From Actinomadura opuntiae (GTDB taxonomy: Bacteria > Actinomycetota > Actinomycetes > Streptosporangiales > Streptosporangiaceae): 64,000 bases of DNA. A program made the translations under genes and the position numbers. The notes under the pieces were generated by a model. That model had not been told where the DNA came from and did not search any database. It worked only from the letters and a program-made list of their open reading frames with translations. Shown in pieces: positions 50,610 through 58,338 of this stretch; the stretch's first letter is position 1, and each line of letters begins with the position of its first letter. The stretch spans positions 1 to 64,000 of the forward strand of contig NZ_JASNWF010000036.1 in assembly GCF_030283205.1 (NCBI RefSeq). The letters run 5' to 3'.

Positions 50610-50666
50610 GCCCACATCATGGCTGATCAGAGGCCCTGTGGGCGGCGGACCGGAAATGGTCTCCGC

Positions 50667-50693
50667 TTTGTTCCTTTTGGCGCGGGGAACAAA
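50667..50693. promoter_or_regulatory. Divergent GGAAC dyad between sigma gene and acyl-CoA dehydrogenase
   Basis: TTTGTTCC (50667-50674) and GGAACAAA (50686-50693) are perfect inverted 8-bp arms separated by 11 bases. GGAAC is the typical -35 core of ECF sigma promoters, so each arm could be the -35 of a promoter firing outward. On the plus strand GGGAAC is followed after 16 bases by GGTAAA, upstream of the sigma gene. This suggests autoregulation of the adjacent ECF sigma. Confidence 0.5.
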
Positions 50694-50741
50694 AACGCCC
50701 GAGCGTGGTAAACCTTCCGACCGCGCGTTCGTCTCTGCTCC

Positions 50742-51281
50742 GTGACGTACCAGCAGACGACAGGGGCCATCGCGGTGGGGCTCACGCGTCCCGGCGACGG
50801 GTACGAGGAACTGTTCACCGCCCACTTCTGGGGCCTGGTCCGGCTCGCGACGCTGCTCGGCGCCGACGACGCCGAGGACGTGGTGCAGGACGCGTTCGTC
50901 CGGCTGCACCGCAAGCGCCGCACGCTGCGCGACCAGAACGCCGCGCTGGCCTACCTGCGGTCCAGCGTGTGCAACGCGTCCCGCAGCCGGCTGCGGCACC
51001 TGCGGATGGCGCGGCGCCGGCACGCGCAGCTCGCGCCGCCGCCCGACGTCGGGTCCGCCGAGCACCAGGTGGTGCACGACGAGGACGTCCGCGCGCTGCT
51101 GGCCGCCGTCGCGGAGCTGCCCGGACGGCAGCGCGAGGTGCTGGTCCTGCGCTACTGGCTGGACCTCGGCGAACGCGACACCGCCGAGACCCTGGGCATC
51201 GCCGTCGGCACGGTCAAGGCCCACACCGCCCGCGCCATCGCGGCGCTCGGCAGGCGCCTGAAGGACGAGGAGGCGACATGA
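50742..51281 (+). CDS. SigE-family ECF RNA polymerase sigma factor
   Basis: The 179-aa product has sigma region 2 (about 21-57, YEELFTAHFWGLVRLATLLG and DAEDVVQDAFVRL) and region 4 (about 128-175, LPGRQREVLVLRYWLDLGE and GTVKAHTARAIAAL), joined by a short linker. It lacks region 3, as ECF factors do. The features fit the SigE family common in actinobacteria. The following gene overlaps its stop and is a candidate regulator. The GTG has no strong ribosome site. Confidence 0.92.
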   Translation: MTYQQTTGAIAVGLTRPGDGYEELFTAHFWGLVRLATLLGADDAEDVVQDAFVRLHRKRRTLRDQNAALAYLRSSVCNASRSRLRHLRMARRRHAQLAPPPDVGSAEHQVVHDEDVRALLAAVAELPGRQREVLVLRYWLDLGERDTAETLGIAVGTVKAHTARAIAALGRRLKDEEAT

Positions 51282-52477
51282 ACGGCATCGAGGAACGGCT
51301 CAAGGACGCGTTCGGCGCGCGGGCGGACGCCGTCCGCCCGCACCCCGGCGCACGTGCGGAGAACGCCCGCCGGATCGGCCGGTCCCGGACCCGGCGCCGG
51401 GTGGCCGCGCCGGCGGTCGCAGTGACCGCAGTCGCCGCCGCGGTGGCGGCTCCGACGGTCCTGCCCGAGGCGTCGCACCGGGCGGGACCGAACGCGGCGA
51501 CGGGCGTCCGGTCGCCGGGGAACCTGGTGGACCCCTCGACCATCGTCACGATCCCCGCGGCGCTGCCGGGCGGCGCGGCGTTCACCCCGGACGCGCTCGG
51601 GGCCGACGGTTCGGTCGTCGGCCGCACCGCCGACGGCCGCGTCTACACCGCCGGGCCGAAGGGCGGCCGGCCCAGGCCGCTCGGCGTCCGCGCCGAGGGC
51701 GGACTGGCGGCCGGGAAGGGCTTCGTCACCTGGATCGCGCCGGGCTCGTGGAAGCTCAGCTGCCGCACTTCCAGGGGACGCACCGGCGTCATCGGCCCGC
51801 AGGGGGCCACGCCCGCCGATCCCGTCCTCGTCGGCGGGGGCGCGGTCATCGGCGACGACCCGATGAACCAGCCGTTCGTCGCCACCGGCTGCGGCGACGC
51901 CGGCCGCACCGTCGCCAACCACGGCAAGGGCATGCTGGGGCAAGCGCTGGCGTTCACGTACCCGACGCTGTTCGTCGCGGACACCATGAACGACAAGGTC
52001 CTGCGCGAGATCGACGTCAGGACCGACGCGATCGTCCGGGAGCACCCGCTGCCGCCCGGCGTCCGCCCCCTGAAGCTCACCGGCAAGTCCGGCAACGGCG
52101 GCGAGCGCCGGGCCGTGTCCGGCACCGGCCCCGAGCAGAAGTGGCGGGCGGCGGCCAACGGCGACTACTTCGCCTCACTCGTGGACGGGACGCTGCGGAT
52201 CGTCGCCCGCGACGGCTGGAAGACCGTCACCGCCCTCGACCAGGGGAAGGCGCGGGGCGCGAAGGCGGACGGCGGCACGCGGCTCACCGCGGGCGACCAC
52301 CTGATCGCCTACACGAACGCGGGCGTCTCGGGCGTGATCGACACCGGGGCGCTGGAGAGCGCGCGCAAGCACCCGACCGGCATCCGCTTCGCGGTCGTGC
52401 AGGGCCCGGTCCTCGCCGCCGGCGACTGGCTCCTGTGGCGCGACGGCCGCGCCTACCACCTGGGCCGCGTCCGGTGA
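51278..52477 (+). CDS. Sigma-linked membrane-anchored protein (putative anti-sigma or sensor)
   Basis: The 399-aa product starts with an acidic/basic cytoplasmic segment (1-44), a single transmembrane helix at about 45-65 (AAPAVAVTAVAAAVAAPTVL), and a long extracytoplasmic part with repeated short beta strands (GADGSVVGRTADGRVYTAG, FVADTMNDKVLREIDVR, DWLLWRDGRAYHLG), possibly a beta-propeller. Its ATG overlaps the sigma stop and follows GAGGAGG. Such proteins downstream of SigE-family factors are common; control of the sigma is inferred from context. No zinc anti-sigma motif is seen. Confidence 0.75.
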   Translation: MNGIEERLKDAFGARADAVRPHPGARAENARRIGRSRTRRRVAAPAVAVTAVAAAVAAPTVLPEASHRAGPNAATGVRSPGNLVDPSTIVTIPAALPGGAAFTPDALGADGSVVGRTADGRVYTAGPKGGRPRPLGVRAEGGLAAGKGFVTWIAPGSWKLSCRTSRGRTGVIGPQGATPADPVLVGGGAVIGDDPMNQPFVATGCGDAGRTVANHGKGMLGQALAFTYPTLFVADTMNDKVLREIDVRTDAIVREHPLPPGVRPLKLTGKSGNGGERRAVSGTGPEQKWRAAANGDYFASLVDGTLRIVARDGWKTVTALDQGKARGAKADGGTRLTAGDHLIAYTNAGVSGVIDTGALESARKHPTGIRFAVVQGPVLAAGDWLLWRDGRAYHLGRVR

Positions 52478-52527
52478 CCGCCGCAAGGACTCCGCACCTA
52501 AGGATCCCCGCATCGATGGAGGACGCG

Positions 52528-52797
52528 ATGAGCGGGCCGTACGACACCGAGGCGGACGTGTTCGCCGACGTCCGCGACATCTACACCGGCCACGCCAAGC
52601 ACGGCGTGATGCGGGCCCGCAACCTCGACCTGCTCCTGCGCGCCTGCGCCGACCACGGCGTCGAACTGGGCGACTACGACCGGCGGGTGCTGCGCCGGCT
52701 CGCCGCCGGACCGCCCGAGACCGCCCAGGTCGTGGCGAGCCTCATCGCCCGCGCCGCCTTCTCACCGGGCGGCGAGCCCCGCTCGAAGCGGGCCTGA
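52528..52797 (+). CDS. Small hypothetical protein
   Basis: The 89-aa product is mostly helical, with YDTEADVFADVRDIYTGHAKHGVMRARNLDLLLRACADHG near the N-terminus (residues 4-42) and a charged end. The ATG is preceded by GGAGG at five bases, which supports translation. I recognise no family. It lies 50 bases after the sigma-linked gene, so it may belong to that operon. Confidence 0.65.
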   Translation: MSGPYDTEADVFADVRDIYTGHAKHGVMRARNLDLLLRACADHGVELGDYDRRVLRRLAAGPPETAQVVASLIARAAFSPGGEPRSKRA

Positions 52798-52825
52798 CCG
52801 GTGCCTTCCCGCTCCGGGCGCCGGT

Positions 52826-54001
52826 TCAGGCGGTGAGCTCCTTCTCCAGCGGGGTGCGGAAGCGGGGGATCGGGCGCACGTCGCCGTACCAGGCGGCGAT
52901 GCGCTCGGCCTCCCGCGCGACGGCGGCCTCGGCGTCGGCTCCGGCGTCCTCCAGCAGCCGGACGGCGATCTCGCCGTCCTTGCGCTGGGCCCAGCCGCCG
53001 ACGATCCGCCCGTCCCACCATATGGACGGGCCGATGTTGCCGTTGCGGTCGAACAGCAGCGGGCCGTGGTCGCCGAGGAACCAGCCGCGCTCCTGCCAGC
53101 CCATCGGGGTGGGGTCGAGCGCGGGCAGCAGGGCTGCGGCGGGCTCGGGCGGGGGAGCGGGGTCCAGGTCGTCGGCGAGGACGATCCCGGGGGCGCCGTC
53201 GAGGTCGACCTCGGCGGTGTCGAGGCGGGCGAGCGCCTTGCCGACCTCCCCGGCCGTCCAGCCCGTCCACCATTTGAGATCGGCGGCGGGCGCCGGGCCG
53301 AAGGCGCGCAGCCAGCGCCGGGCGACCTCGGCGCGCGCCTCGTCGGCCGGGACCCGCTCGATCCCGCCGGGCAGCCACGTCTCGATCGGCGCCCACCGGT
53401 ACTGGCTGCTGGTCCAGCCGCCGTTCGGGCGGCCCCGCACGATCAGGCCCTCGCAGCCGAGCGTCACCAGCACCCAGGTCGTCACGTTCGTCGGCCGCGA
53501 GTACGGCTTGCCCGGCGCGGGGTCGACCTGGGTGCGCAGCTCCGGCACGGCCGCGCTCAGCTGCGCGCCGGTCGCCTCGCCGCGCTCCAGCAGTACCCGG
53601 TGCGTCGCGTCCTCGACCTCGCGGATCCACTCGGCGACGTTCTCGATGTCGCTGCCGCGCTCGATCAAGGTGCCGTACCTGCGGCGCTGCTTGGCGGCGA
53701 GGGCGTTCGCGGTGGACGCCTGGAGCGCCGGGACCAGCTCGACCGGCGCGACGAACATCGTCCGGCGCATCGCCAGCATCCGCAGCAGCGTCCGGTCGTC
53801 GTAGAGGGCGCGCTCCACGTCGGACGGCCCGGCCGTGACGCTGCGGGCCGCGACCGACAGGAACACCGTGGCCGGGTCGGTGGCGTGCAGCACCACCAGC
53901 GACCGGGCGATCTCCGTGACGTCGTCGGTCCGGCCGGACGGGGCGAGGCGGTGCCGCCGCATGAGCCTGGCCCGCCGCTCGGCGACGCTGATCGAACGCA
54001 T
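52826..54001 (-). CDS. Winged-helix DNA-binding protein (HTH_42 / AlkZ-like)
   Basis: The 391-aa product belongs to the winged-helix family (HTH_42, DUF1006) that includes AlkZ DNA glycosylases, which unhook interstrand cross-links. Supporting blocks are ARRLRRHRLAP-like (here LMRRHRLAP), ERALYDDRTLLRMLAMRRTMFV, KPYSRPTNVTTWVL and NIGPSIWWDGRIVGGWAQRKDGEI. The catalytic QxQ pair expected near residue 40 is not present; the segment reads VVLHATDP. Activity is thus uncertain. TATGAT lies exactly six bases before the ATG (leaderless). Confidence 0.88.
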   Translation of the reverse strand: MRSISVAERRARLMRRHRLAPSGRTDDVTEIARSLVVLHATDPATVFLSVAARSVTAGPSDVERALYDDRTLLRMLAMRRTMFVAPVELVPALQASTANALAAKQRRRYGTLIERGSDIENVAEWIREVEDATHRVLLERGEATGAQLSAAVPELRTQVDPAPGKPYSRPTNVTTWVLVTLGCEGLIVRGRPNGGWTSSQYRWAPIETWLPGGIERVPADEARAEVARRWLRAFGPAPAADLKWWTGWTAGEVGKALARLDTAEVDLDGAPGIVLADDLDPAPPPEPAAALLPALDPTPMGWQERGWFLGDHGPLLFDRNGNIGPSIWWDGRIVGGWAQRKDGEIAVRLLEDAGADAEAAVAREAERIAAWYGDVRPIPRFRTPLEKELTA

Positions 54002-54080
54002 GAACGAATCATAGGGCCCGCGCGGCGCCCGGCGCGCCGGGGAACTGGATCTTCGGCCCGCCCCGTGCTGCACTGTGCGG

Positions 54081-54671
54081 ATGACCGGTGACGTACGGAC
54101 GACCGGTGACGACACGGCGGGCCTGGTCGTGTGCGCGGCGCTGCGGCTGGAGGCCCGCGCGGTGCGGCGCGGGCTCGCCCGCGCCCCCGCCGTGGTCGTC
54201 GGGTACCGCGCCCGGCGCGTTCCCCGCCTGCCCGAGCGCGCGGCCGTCGCCGTCGTCGGCTTCGGCGGCGCGCTCGACGACCGGCTCGCCCCGGGGACCG
54301 TCGTGGTGGCGGACGAGATCCGCGGCGGCGGCAAGCCCGTGCCCTGCCCCGGCGCGCGGGCGCTGGCCGCCGACCTCGCCCGCGACGGCCTGCGCGTCCA
54401 CGTCGGGCCGCTGGTCTCCGCCGACCGGGTCGTCCGGGAGCGGGAACGCCACGTGTGGGCGGCGGACGGCGCCTGCGCGGTCGACATGGAGTCGGCGCGC
54501 GTCGCGGCGGCCCTTCCCCAGGGGACGCCGGTCGCCGCCCTGCGCGTCATCGTGGACGGCCCGCGCCACCCGCTGCTGCGGCCCGGCACGATCACCCGCG
54601 GCGTGGCCGCCTGGCGCGTCCTTGCCCGCACCGGCCCGGCTCTGGAGCGCTGGGCCGCGGAGCCGGTCTGA
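54081..54671 (+). CDS. Nucleoside-phosphorylase-like protein
   Basis: The 196-aa product resembles the phosphorylase superfamily used in hopanoid and nucleoside metabolism (HpnG/MTAN-type): VVCAALRLEARAVRRGL at the start, VAVVGFGGALDD, VVADEIR, and the signature CAVDMESARVAAAL. It is shorter than typical purine phosphorylases (230 or more). No hopanoid or squalene genes lie nearby, so the substrate is unknown. The ATG at 54081 is chosen; a GTG at 54075 is possible. It is divergent from the winged-helix gene. Confidence 0.75.
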   Translation: MTGDVRTTGDDTAGLVVCAALRLEARAVRRGLARAPAVVVGYRARRVPRLPERAAVAVVGFGGALDDRLAPGTVVVADEIRGGGKPVPCPGARALAADLARDGLRVHVGPLVSADRVVRERERHVWAADGACAVDMESARVAAALPQGTPVAALRVIVDGPRHPLLRPGTITRGVAAWRVLARTGPALERWAAEPV

Positions 54672-54683
54672 CGGCGGCCCTGG

Positions 54684-55130
54684 TCAGGAGTGGCTCATCC
54701 CGTGCATGTCGCCGGACTGGATGTGCCCGCCCAGGTCCTTGCGCAGCGACTGCAGCGTCGCCTGGGTGCTGACCGCCACCCACCGCGTCCCCACCAGGTA
54801 CGTCCCGCCCCACGGTTTCGCCTCGTTCAGCCACGCGTTCATGCCCTGGTCGCTGGTGAAGCTGACCAGCACGTACTGGCCGCGCGAGTTGCGGCAGTTG
54901 CCCTGCTGGAGCTGCTGCGCCTTGCGCCGGCCGACGAGGTCGCAGCCCGTCCGGGCGGCCAGCTCGTCCAGGCTCGCCGGTGCGGCGGCCCGGTCGCCGT
55001 CGCCGGACGCCCCGGCCCTGCCGGCCTTGCAGCCGGCCGCCAGCGGCAGCACCAGCACGGCGGCGACCGCCAGGGCCAGGCCGGCGCGGGGGAGTCCCGC
55101 TGCGCGTCCGAGGTGATGCGTTGAGCCCAT
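54684..55130 (-). CDS. Putative lipoprotein
   Basis: The 148-aa product has a signal peptide of about 33 residues with a lipobox-like end LPLAAGC, so the mature protein would be lipid-anchored at Cys34. The mature part includes GQYVLVSFTSDQGMNAWLNEA and GTRWVAVSTQATLQSLRKDLGG and ends in a Met/His-rich tail (GDMHGMSHS), which might bind metal. I know no function. The ATG follows GGGAGGAC by seven bases on the minus strand. Confidence 0.75.
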   Translation of the reverse strand: MGSTHHLGRAAGLPRAGLALAVAAVLVLPLAAGCKAGRAGASGDGDRAAAPASLDELAARTGCDLVGRRKAQQLQQGNCRNSRGQYVLVSFTSDQGMNAWLNEAKPWGGTYLVGTRWVAVSTQATLQSLRKDLGGHIQSGDMHGMSHS

Positions 55131-55244
55131 GGCCCGTCCTCCCGGGGTGAGATGCGCGGTACGACGGGGCATACGCGCGCGGACCCGGAAGGGTTCAGCC
55201 GGACCACGCCAGCCGAAACAGGTCGGCGTGGACGGGACGCGGGT

Positions 55245-56498
55245 TCAGGTCGCCAGGCGGGCTCCGGCGGCGGCCCGCACGTCGGTCTCCTCGGCGTCGT
55301 CGTTGTGGAGGCGTTGCAGCCGGATGCGCGTCTCGCGGGTGAGCGGCGCGAACCGGGCGGCCTCGATGCGGACGCCCTCCTGGCAGTCCCAGAGGCCCTC
55401 GATGGTGTACGCCTCGGAGGTGTGCGGGGCGGTGCGGGTCAGAGCGGTCACAATGCGGGGTCGTAGGAAAGCGTAGGGGGATTCGGTCCAAGCGGTCTTC
55501 AGCAGCGGGACGGCCTCGCCGGCGCGCAGCCTCCCGAGCCCCTCGATCGGGCTCGCGGCGGCGCGCCACTCGCGCGCCTCCAGGGCCTCGCGCAGCTCGT
55601 CCATCAGCAATGGGACGTCCTGGCGGGTGCCGTGCCTGGCGAGCATGCTGAGCCCCATGAACGCGCAGCCGCCGCGTTCGGCGGCCCACGCCCGCGCCCA
55701 CGGCAGCGCCTCCGGCCCGTACTCGCGCAGCGCCCGGCACATCGCGCCGCCGAACCTGCTCGGCCGCTGCGGCAGCACCTCCTGCGCGAGGTCCAGCAGC
55801 GCCGGGGTCCGCCGCCGCCCCAGCTCGAAGATCGCCGCGATGGCGGCGTCGTCGCGGCGCCTGGCCAGCTCCAGCAACTCGGCCTCGGTGCGCTGCGCCC
55901 CGCCCGGGATCGTGTTCACCGGCCGCCGCGGACGCCCCGCCTCCCGCCGCCGCGCCAGCGCCTCGGCTATCCGCGGCTGCCGCGCCGCCCATCTCTCGGT
56001 CACCGGATTCGGCCCCCACACCATGAGCCTGCGGATGTCGCCGTCGTCGCACCGCGCCGCCACCAGGCCGTCCAACCCGTCCGCCAGCGCCGGGTCGCCC
56101 AGCCGCACCAGCTCGTCGAGCGCGTCGAACCAGTGCGCGCCCTCCTCGGCGTACCGGCGCAGCGGGATCGCCGCCTCCCGCCGGCTCAGCCGCACCAGGT
56201 CCCCCAGCACCTCCAGCGCCAGCCGCACCCGCCACTCGTCCCCGTCCGCCTGGTCGGCCGGGTCGGCGAGATGCTCCGCGACCGGCCACACCGGCAACTC
56301 GAGGTCCACCATCAACCGGGCGTAGTACAGGCTCCGCGTCTCGCACTGCCGATCCCACCGCGGATCCGTGCGGACGCAGTCGTAGACGTACTCGCCCGCG
56401 CCGGGCCTGTCCGCCGCGCGGAGCGCGGCCCTCCCGAGCCCTCGCTGCAGTTGACCGCGCAGCGTGCTCGCCGATTCCAACACGACCTCGTTGCTCAC
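55245..56498 (-). CDS. HEAT-repeat-like helical protein
   Basis: The 417-aa product is built of helical pairs with leucine spacing typical of HEAT/armadillo repeats: LDELVRLGDPALADGLDGLV, ELLELARRRDDAAIAAIFEL, PLLMDELREALEAREWR and PIEGLGRLRAGEAVPLLKTA. Such proteins are scaffolds for protein interaction; a partner cannot be named. The GTG at 56498 is taken because CATTCT lies exactly six bases before it (leaderless pattern); a longer frame begins at 56534. Confidence 0.75.
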   Translation of the reverse strand: MSNEVVLESASTLRGQLQRGLGRAALRAADRPGAGEYVYDCVRTDPRWDRQCETRSLYYARLMVDLELPVWPVAEHLADPADQADGDEWRVRLALEVLGDLVRLSRREAAIPLRRYAEEGAHWFDALDELVRLGDPALADGLDGLVAARCDDGDIRRLMVWGPNPVTERWAARQPRIAEALARRREAGRPRRPVNTIPGGAQRTEAELLELARRRDDAAIAAIFELGRRRTPALLDLAQEVLPQRPSRFGGAMCRALREYGPEALPWARAWAAERGGCAFMGLSMLARHGTRQDVPLLMDELREALEAREWRAAASPIEGLGRLRAGEAVPLLKTAWTESPYAFLRPRIVTALTRTAPHTSEAYTIEGLWDCQEGVRIEAARFAPLTRETRIRLQRLHNDDAEETDVRAAAGARLAT

Positions 56499-56547
56499 CC
56501 CAGCAGAATGCGCACCCGACCAGATAACGGGCAAGTGCTTTTGGTCC

Positions 56548-58338
56548 CTAGATGCTTCTCTGGGCGATCCAGGAGGCGTGCAGGTCGGCGTAGACGCCCG
56601 GCCGGGCGACGAGCTCGGCGTGCGGGCCGCGCTGCACGATCCGACCCGCCTCGAAGACGATCACCTCGTCGGCCGCCTCGGCGGTGGACAGCCGGTGCGC
56701 GATGGAGACCGCGGTGCGGCCGCGGGTCGCCCCCTCCAGGGCGCGCTGGATCCGGACCTCGGTGGCCGGGTCGACCGCGGAGGTCGCCTCGTCCAGCACG
56801 AGCAGGTCGGGATCGGCGATGTAGGCGCGGGCCAGCGCCACGAGCTGCCGCTCGCCCGCCGACAGCGACTCGCCGCGCTGCCCGACCGGGGTGTCCAGGC
56901 CCTGCGGCAGGCCCTCCAGCCAGTCGGCGAGGCCCAGCTCCGCCACCGCCAGGGCGAGGTCGCCGTCGGTGGCGTCCGGACGGCCGTAGCGGATGTTGTC
57001 GGCGAGGGAGGCGTCGAACAGGAAGCCGTCCTGCGGCACCATGACGATCCGCTCGCGCAGCGAGGAGAACCGCACCCGGTCCAGCGGCACGCCGTCGACG
57101 AGCACCCGCCCGGACACCGGGTCCATCAGGCGGGTGAGCAGCTTGGCGAACGTCGTCTTGCCCGACCCCGTCTGCCCGACGATCGCGACGCGGCTGCGCG
57201 GCGCGATCTCCGCGGTCACGTCGTGCAGCACGGGCGGGCCGCCCGGGTAGGCGAACCCGACCGACTCGAACCGCACCTCGATCGGGCCGCGCGGCAGCGT
57301 CTCGCCGTCCTCGCCGGGGTCGGCGACGTCCGGGACGGTGTCGAGGACCCCCAGCACGCGCCGCCACCCGGCGATGGCGTTCTGCGCCTCGTTGAGCACC
57401 TCCGTCGCCGTCTGCATCGGGCTGACGAACAGGGTGACCAGGAACAGGAACGCCACCAGCTCACCGGCGGTCAGGTGGCCGCCGATGCCGAGCAGCGTCC
57501 CCACGACGACCACCCCGGCGGTGGCGGTGGCCGCGACCAGCTCGCTCACCGGGAACGTCAGCGCGACCATCGCCTGCGCGCGCGTCTGCGTGCTGCGGTA
57601 GTCGTCGACCGTCGCGTCGACGCGGTGCGCGGTGCGCTCCTCGGAGGCGTGGGCGCGGATGACGGCCGCGCCCACCACCGACTCGCTCACCGCGGCCAGC
57701 AGGTCGCCCATCCGCTCGCGCACCTGCATGTAGCGGGCCGACACGATCCGCTGGAAGCGGCGCAGCGCGAACGCCAGCGGCAGGAACGCCGCCCACACCA
57801 GCAGCGCCAGCTGCCACGAGTAGACCAGCATCAGCACGCTCGCGACGAGCAGCTGCCCGATCGACACGATGAACATCAGCCCGCCGGACTGCATGAAGTT
57901 GCTGATCTGGTCGACGTCCGAGGTCACCCGCGACACCAGCGAGCCGCGCCGCTCGCCGCTCTGCGTCAGCATCGACAGGTCGTGGACGTGCCGGAACGCC
58001 TTGACCCGCAGCCCCGCCAACCCGCCCTCGGACGTCTTGTAGAGCCGGACGTTCATCGCGTACGCGCACAGGGCCGTCAGCAGCACCGCGACCGCGCACA
58101 GCAGCACCGCCGAGCGGATGTAGCCGATGTCGGGGCCGCCGGCGCGGTCCAGGCCCTTGTCCATCGTCTGCTGCACGGCGATCGGGACCACCACCCGGCC
58201 CGCCGTCGACAGCAGCGCGAGCACCAGCGTCCCCGCCAGGCCCGCCCGGAACTCCGGGCTGAGCCGCAGGCCGCGGCGCAGCGTCGACAGCCCGCCCTCG
58301 GTCGTGGACGTCTCGTCAATGCCGGTGAGCGTGCTCAC
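56548..58338 (-). CDS. ABC exporter half-transporter B (catalytic-site Walker B)
   Basis: The 596-aa product has an N-terminal transmembrane domain of six helices (about 25-310) and a C-terminal ATPase domain with Walker A GQTGSGKTT near residue 386, Walker B LLVLDEATSAVD (with the catalytic Glu), and the H-loop SIAHRLST. Its signature motif is degenerate (LSAGERQ instead of LSGGQ). It is encoded immediately after partner A with a GTGA overlap, so the two should form a heterodimeric exporter. The substrate is unknown; multidrug, lipid or peptide export are all possible. Confidence 0.93.
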   Translation of the reverse strand: MSTLTGIDETSTTEGGLSTLRRGLRLSPEFRAGLAGTLVLALLSTAGRVVVPIAVQQTMDKGLDRAGGPDIGYIRSAVLLCAVAVLLTALCAYAMNVRLYKTSEGGLAGLRVKAFRHVHDLSMLTQSGERRGSLVSRVTSDVDQISNFMQSGGLMFIVSIGQLLVASVLMLVYSWQLALLVWAAFLPLAFALRRFQRIVSARYMQVRERMGDLLAAVSESVVGAAVIRAHASEERTAHRVDATVDDYRSTQTRAQAMVALTFPVSELVAATATAGVVVVGTLLGIGGHLTAGELVAFLFLVTLFVSPMQTATEVLNEAQNAIAGWRRVLGVLDTVPDVADPGEDGETLPRGPIEVRFESVGFAYPGGPPVLHDVTAEIAPRSRVAIVGQTGSGKTTFAKLLTRLMDPVSGRVLVDGVPLDRVRFSSLRERIVMVPQDGFLFDASLADNIRYGRPDATDGDLALAVAELGLADWLEGLPQGLDTPVGQRGESLSAGERQLVALARAYIADPDLLVLDEATSAVDPATEVRIQRALEGATRGRTAVSIAHRLSTAEAADEVIVFEAGRIVQRGPHAELVARPGVYADLHASWIAQRSI

